A stretch of 7,503 nt of DNA from Candidatus Latescibacterota bacterium (lineage in GTDB: Bacteria; Latescibacterota; MVCY01; DTYK01), in the NCBI GenBank assembly GCA_012961925.1, contig DTYK01000104.1, positions 1 through 7,503 on the forward strand, read 5' to 3'. The notes under the pieces are model-generated. The model ran no database searches. It was not told where the DNA came from and saw only the letters and a program-made list of their open reading frames with translations. Position numbers and translations under genes: made by a program. Positions 5,783-7,503 of this stretch are shown here, in pieces. Each line of letters begins with the position of its first letter. Position 1 is the stretch's first letter.

Positions 5783-7408
5783 ATGGCTGTTGTGATGATC
5801 TTAATAAGAATATCCTTTGTGATATTGTCTTTTATATTCTCTCCAGCAGTATTTGCCATCCCGGGAGGGGTTTTATCTTCGTTCTCTACGCCCGGCGACT
5901 GGCCGACCGGCCTTGCCTGGGATGGAAGGTACCTGTGGTGCGCTGATGCCAGAGAGGGAATGATCTATGCGCTTGATCGTGAAGATGGGAGCGTTCAAGA
6001 AGTCTTTCCCTCTCCGGCATCTTCTCCTCAGGGGCTTGCGTGGGGACGAGGTCGCCTTTATATTGCTGACGGAACCACAGGCACCATCTATATATTTGAC
6101 GTAAAGACGAAGAGGACAGAACGGTGGTACAAATTACTAGGTCCATCACCCAGGGGATTAGCCTGGGATAACGGCGGGCTATGGCTGGTTGACGACCGAA
6201 GAGATGTGATATATAAATTGAACCCGGAGGATGGTACGCTAATAGACTATTTTAAAGCCCCGGCTGGTGATGCCTGGGGCATTTGTTTTGATGGAAAATA
6301 TCTCTGGGTTTCCGATCGCATCACCGATGAGATATATATGATCAGCACCGACGGTGTTGTCATCCTGAGCTTTAAAGCACCGGGTCCCTTTGCCACAGGA
6401 TTGGCCTGGGATGGAAATTTCTTGTGGGTTAACGATTTTCAAGACGACGTGGTCTACAGGATGAAGAGAAATGATGATGAGAAATATGCGGTTACAGACT
6501 GGAGGGAGACAATAATAGAATTTACTCATCGCGTCCAAAACTTAGGACCCGGACGTTTGGAAGATGTGAAGGTCTACATAGCAACGCCACCAGATAGACT
6601 GGAGAATCAAGAGTTATTGGAGATCGATTTTACTCCTCAGCCGGATAGCTTCACTATCGACCGCTGGGGACAAAGGGTAGCGATATGCAGTTTTCCTGAA
6701 GTGAATCCAGGAGAGCAAATTAGTGCCGGGTATAGGGCCAAGGCGAGAATAGGAAACCTCAGGTATTATCTTTTTCCTGATAAAGTTGGCACTCTTCAGG
6801 ACATCCCAGAGGAAATCGTGAATAAATATCTGGTTAATGGCTCCAAATACCGGATCGATAATCCCTCCATAAAGGGAGTGGCCAGGAAGATCATCGGCTC
6901 CGAAAAGAATCCCTATTGGATAGCTCGGCGGATACATAAATACGTAATCGAAAATGTGAGATATGAGGCTGCTGGGGGGTGGGATGCTGCACCAGTTATA
7001 CTCAAGAGAGGTACGGGATCATGTTCGGAATCTGTGTTTCTCTTCATTGCACTCTGCCGGGCCGCTGGGCTTCCAGCGAGGTTCGAAGCTGGTTCGTTGA
7101 TAAGAGGCGACCTGACAAGCATAGACTATGATAACCATCGATGGGCGGAGGTATATCTGCCGAAATATGGATGGGTACCTTTTGATCCCAGTATAGGTGG
7201 GGGACATTCCCCCGCAGGGGTTGCCCGAGCAGTGGGAAGGACCGATGTAATAGGCGGTCCACACCCAGGCCTGTTCGTAACTACCCACGGCGGCGGGGAC
7301 TCAGAGTACCTCGGCTGGAACTACAACTCTTATGCTACATACACCTTCCGGGAGAAGTGCAATGTGAGGGCGGAACGATGGTTTCTCTGGGACGTTCCAA
7401 AGAGATAA
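5783..7408 (+). CDS. Secreted beta-propeller / transglutaminase-like protein
   Basis: The 541-residue product starts with a Sec signal peptide: a hydrophobic run from about residue 3 to 20 ending in SPAVFA, with probable cleavage after Ala25. At least five repeats of about 41 residues follow (from residue 43 to about 231), each opening like GLAWDGRYLW, in the manner of NHL/YVTN-type propellers. Residues about 245-370 form a beta-rich linker (EFTHRVQNLGPGRLEDV and onward) of the type seen before bacterial transglutaminase-like cores. The core (about 379-475) has WIARRIHKYVIENVRYE, then GSCSE (Cys414), DNHRWAEVYL (His452) and PFDPS (Asp468), a complete Cys-His-Asp triad. It may crosslink, cleave or transfer acyl groups on peptides outside the cytoplasm; many family members act as proteases or amidases. 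ATG 5783 lies 4 bases after the ferredoxin stop with a weak ribosome site; ATG 5795 is an alternative. No lipobox or membrane anchor was seen. Confidence 0.88.
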   Translation: MAVVMILIRISFVILSFIFSPAVFAIPGGVLSSFSTPGDWPTGLAWDGRYLWCADAREGMIYALDREDGSVQEVFPSPASSPQGLAWGRGRLYIADGTTGTIYIFDVKTKRTERWYKLLGPSPRGLAWDNGGLWLVDDRRDVIYKLNPEDGTLIDYFKAPAGDAWGICFDGKYLWVSDRITDEIYMISTDGVVILSFKAPGPFATGLAWDGNFLWVNDFQDDVVYRMKRNDDEKYAVTDWRETIIEFTHRVQNLGPGRLEDVKVYIATPPDRLENQELLEIDFTPQPDSFTIDRWGQRVAICSFPEVNPGEQISAGYRAKARIGNLRYYLFPDKVGTLQDIPEEIVNKYLVNGSKYRIDNPSIKGVARKIIGSEKNPYWIARRIHKYVIENVRYEAAGGWDAAPVILKRGTGSCSESVFLFIALCRAAGLPARFEAGSLIRGDLTSIDYDNHRWAEVYLPKYGWVPFDPSIGGGHSPAGVARAVGRTDVIGGPHPGLFVTTHGGGDSEYLGWNYNSYATYTFREKCNVRAERWFLWDVPKR

Positions 7409-7503
7409 CATTGCCAGCCCATATGTCGAAGCTTCGAAACACATTTCAGTAGGTTCGTTGTTTTCAGTGAAATGCTAAAGCATGAGCTCCGAGCCCATAC
7501 CGA
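7409..7503. other. Downstream non-coding end of window
   Basis: These 95 bases hold no recognisable gene. A perfect 12-bp palindrome TCGAAGCTTCGA lies at 7426-7437. CATTTCA (7442-7448) pairs with TGAAATG (7468-7474) across 19 bases, and ATGC-TAAA-GCAT lies at 7472-7483. None is followed by a T-run on either strand, so I do not call a terminator. Any terminator for the four-gene unit, or a further gene, would be outside the window. Confidence 0.5.

Overview
The window reads as bacterial chromosome from an anaerobe, most plausibly a Desulfobacterota/Deltaproteobacteria-like or syntrophic/fermentative lineage. This rests on the gene content: an ATP-driven, iron-sulfur acyl-CoA dehydratase activase system and a clostridial-type 2[4Fe-4S] ferredoxin. 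Base composition looks moderate, near 50% GC. The taxonomic guess is inference. No mobile element, CRISPR array or phage gene was seen.

Left part (1-1262): a complete tRNA-Leu(UAA) gene on the + strand is followed by an HU-type DNA-binding protein gene on the - strand, which has a clear intrinsic terminator and an almost perfect Shine-Dalgarno sequence. A gene-free stretch of about 680 bases then separates HU from the divergent + strand genes. It holds a good sigma70-like promoter pointing toward HU, a 10-bp inverted repeat around that promoter, and a candidate promoter pointing toward the + strand genes.

Right part (1263-7408): four + strand genes, probably one transcription unit. (1) A 1000-residue protein has two complete activase ATPase domains, a four-cysteine module and a DUF2229-type domain. 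(2) A 411-residue 2-hydroxyacyl-CoA dehydratase (HgdB)-like protein starts 4 bases after it. (3) A 58-residue ferredoxin starts at TTG. (4) A secreted protein of 541 residues joins a beta-propeller to a transglutaminase-like domain and starts 4 bases after the ferredoxin.

Working model (inference): ferredoxin donates electrons to the tandem activase, which uses ATP hydrolysis to push single low-potential electrons onto an iron-sulfur dehydratase/reductase module. The C-terminal third of the first protein and the whole second protein share landmarks (R-[IV]-[LV]-Y start, three cysteines in matching order, D-x-H...R-x-E-A-F end). Together they may therefore form a pseudo-heterodimer like HgdAB. 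The two proteins total 1411 residues, about the size of the single-chain fused homologues known from many anaerobes, so this locus looks like a split version. The substrate is unknown. The propeller-transglutaminase is secreted and its link to the others is only positional.
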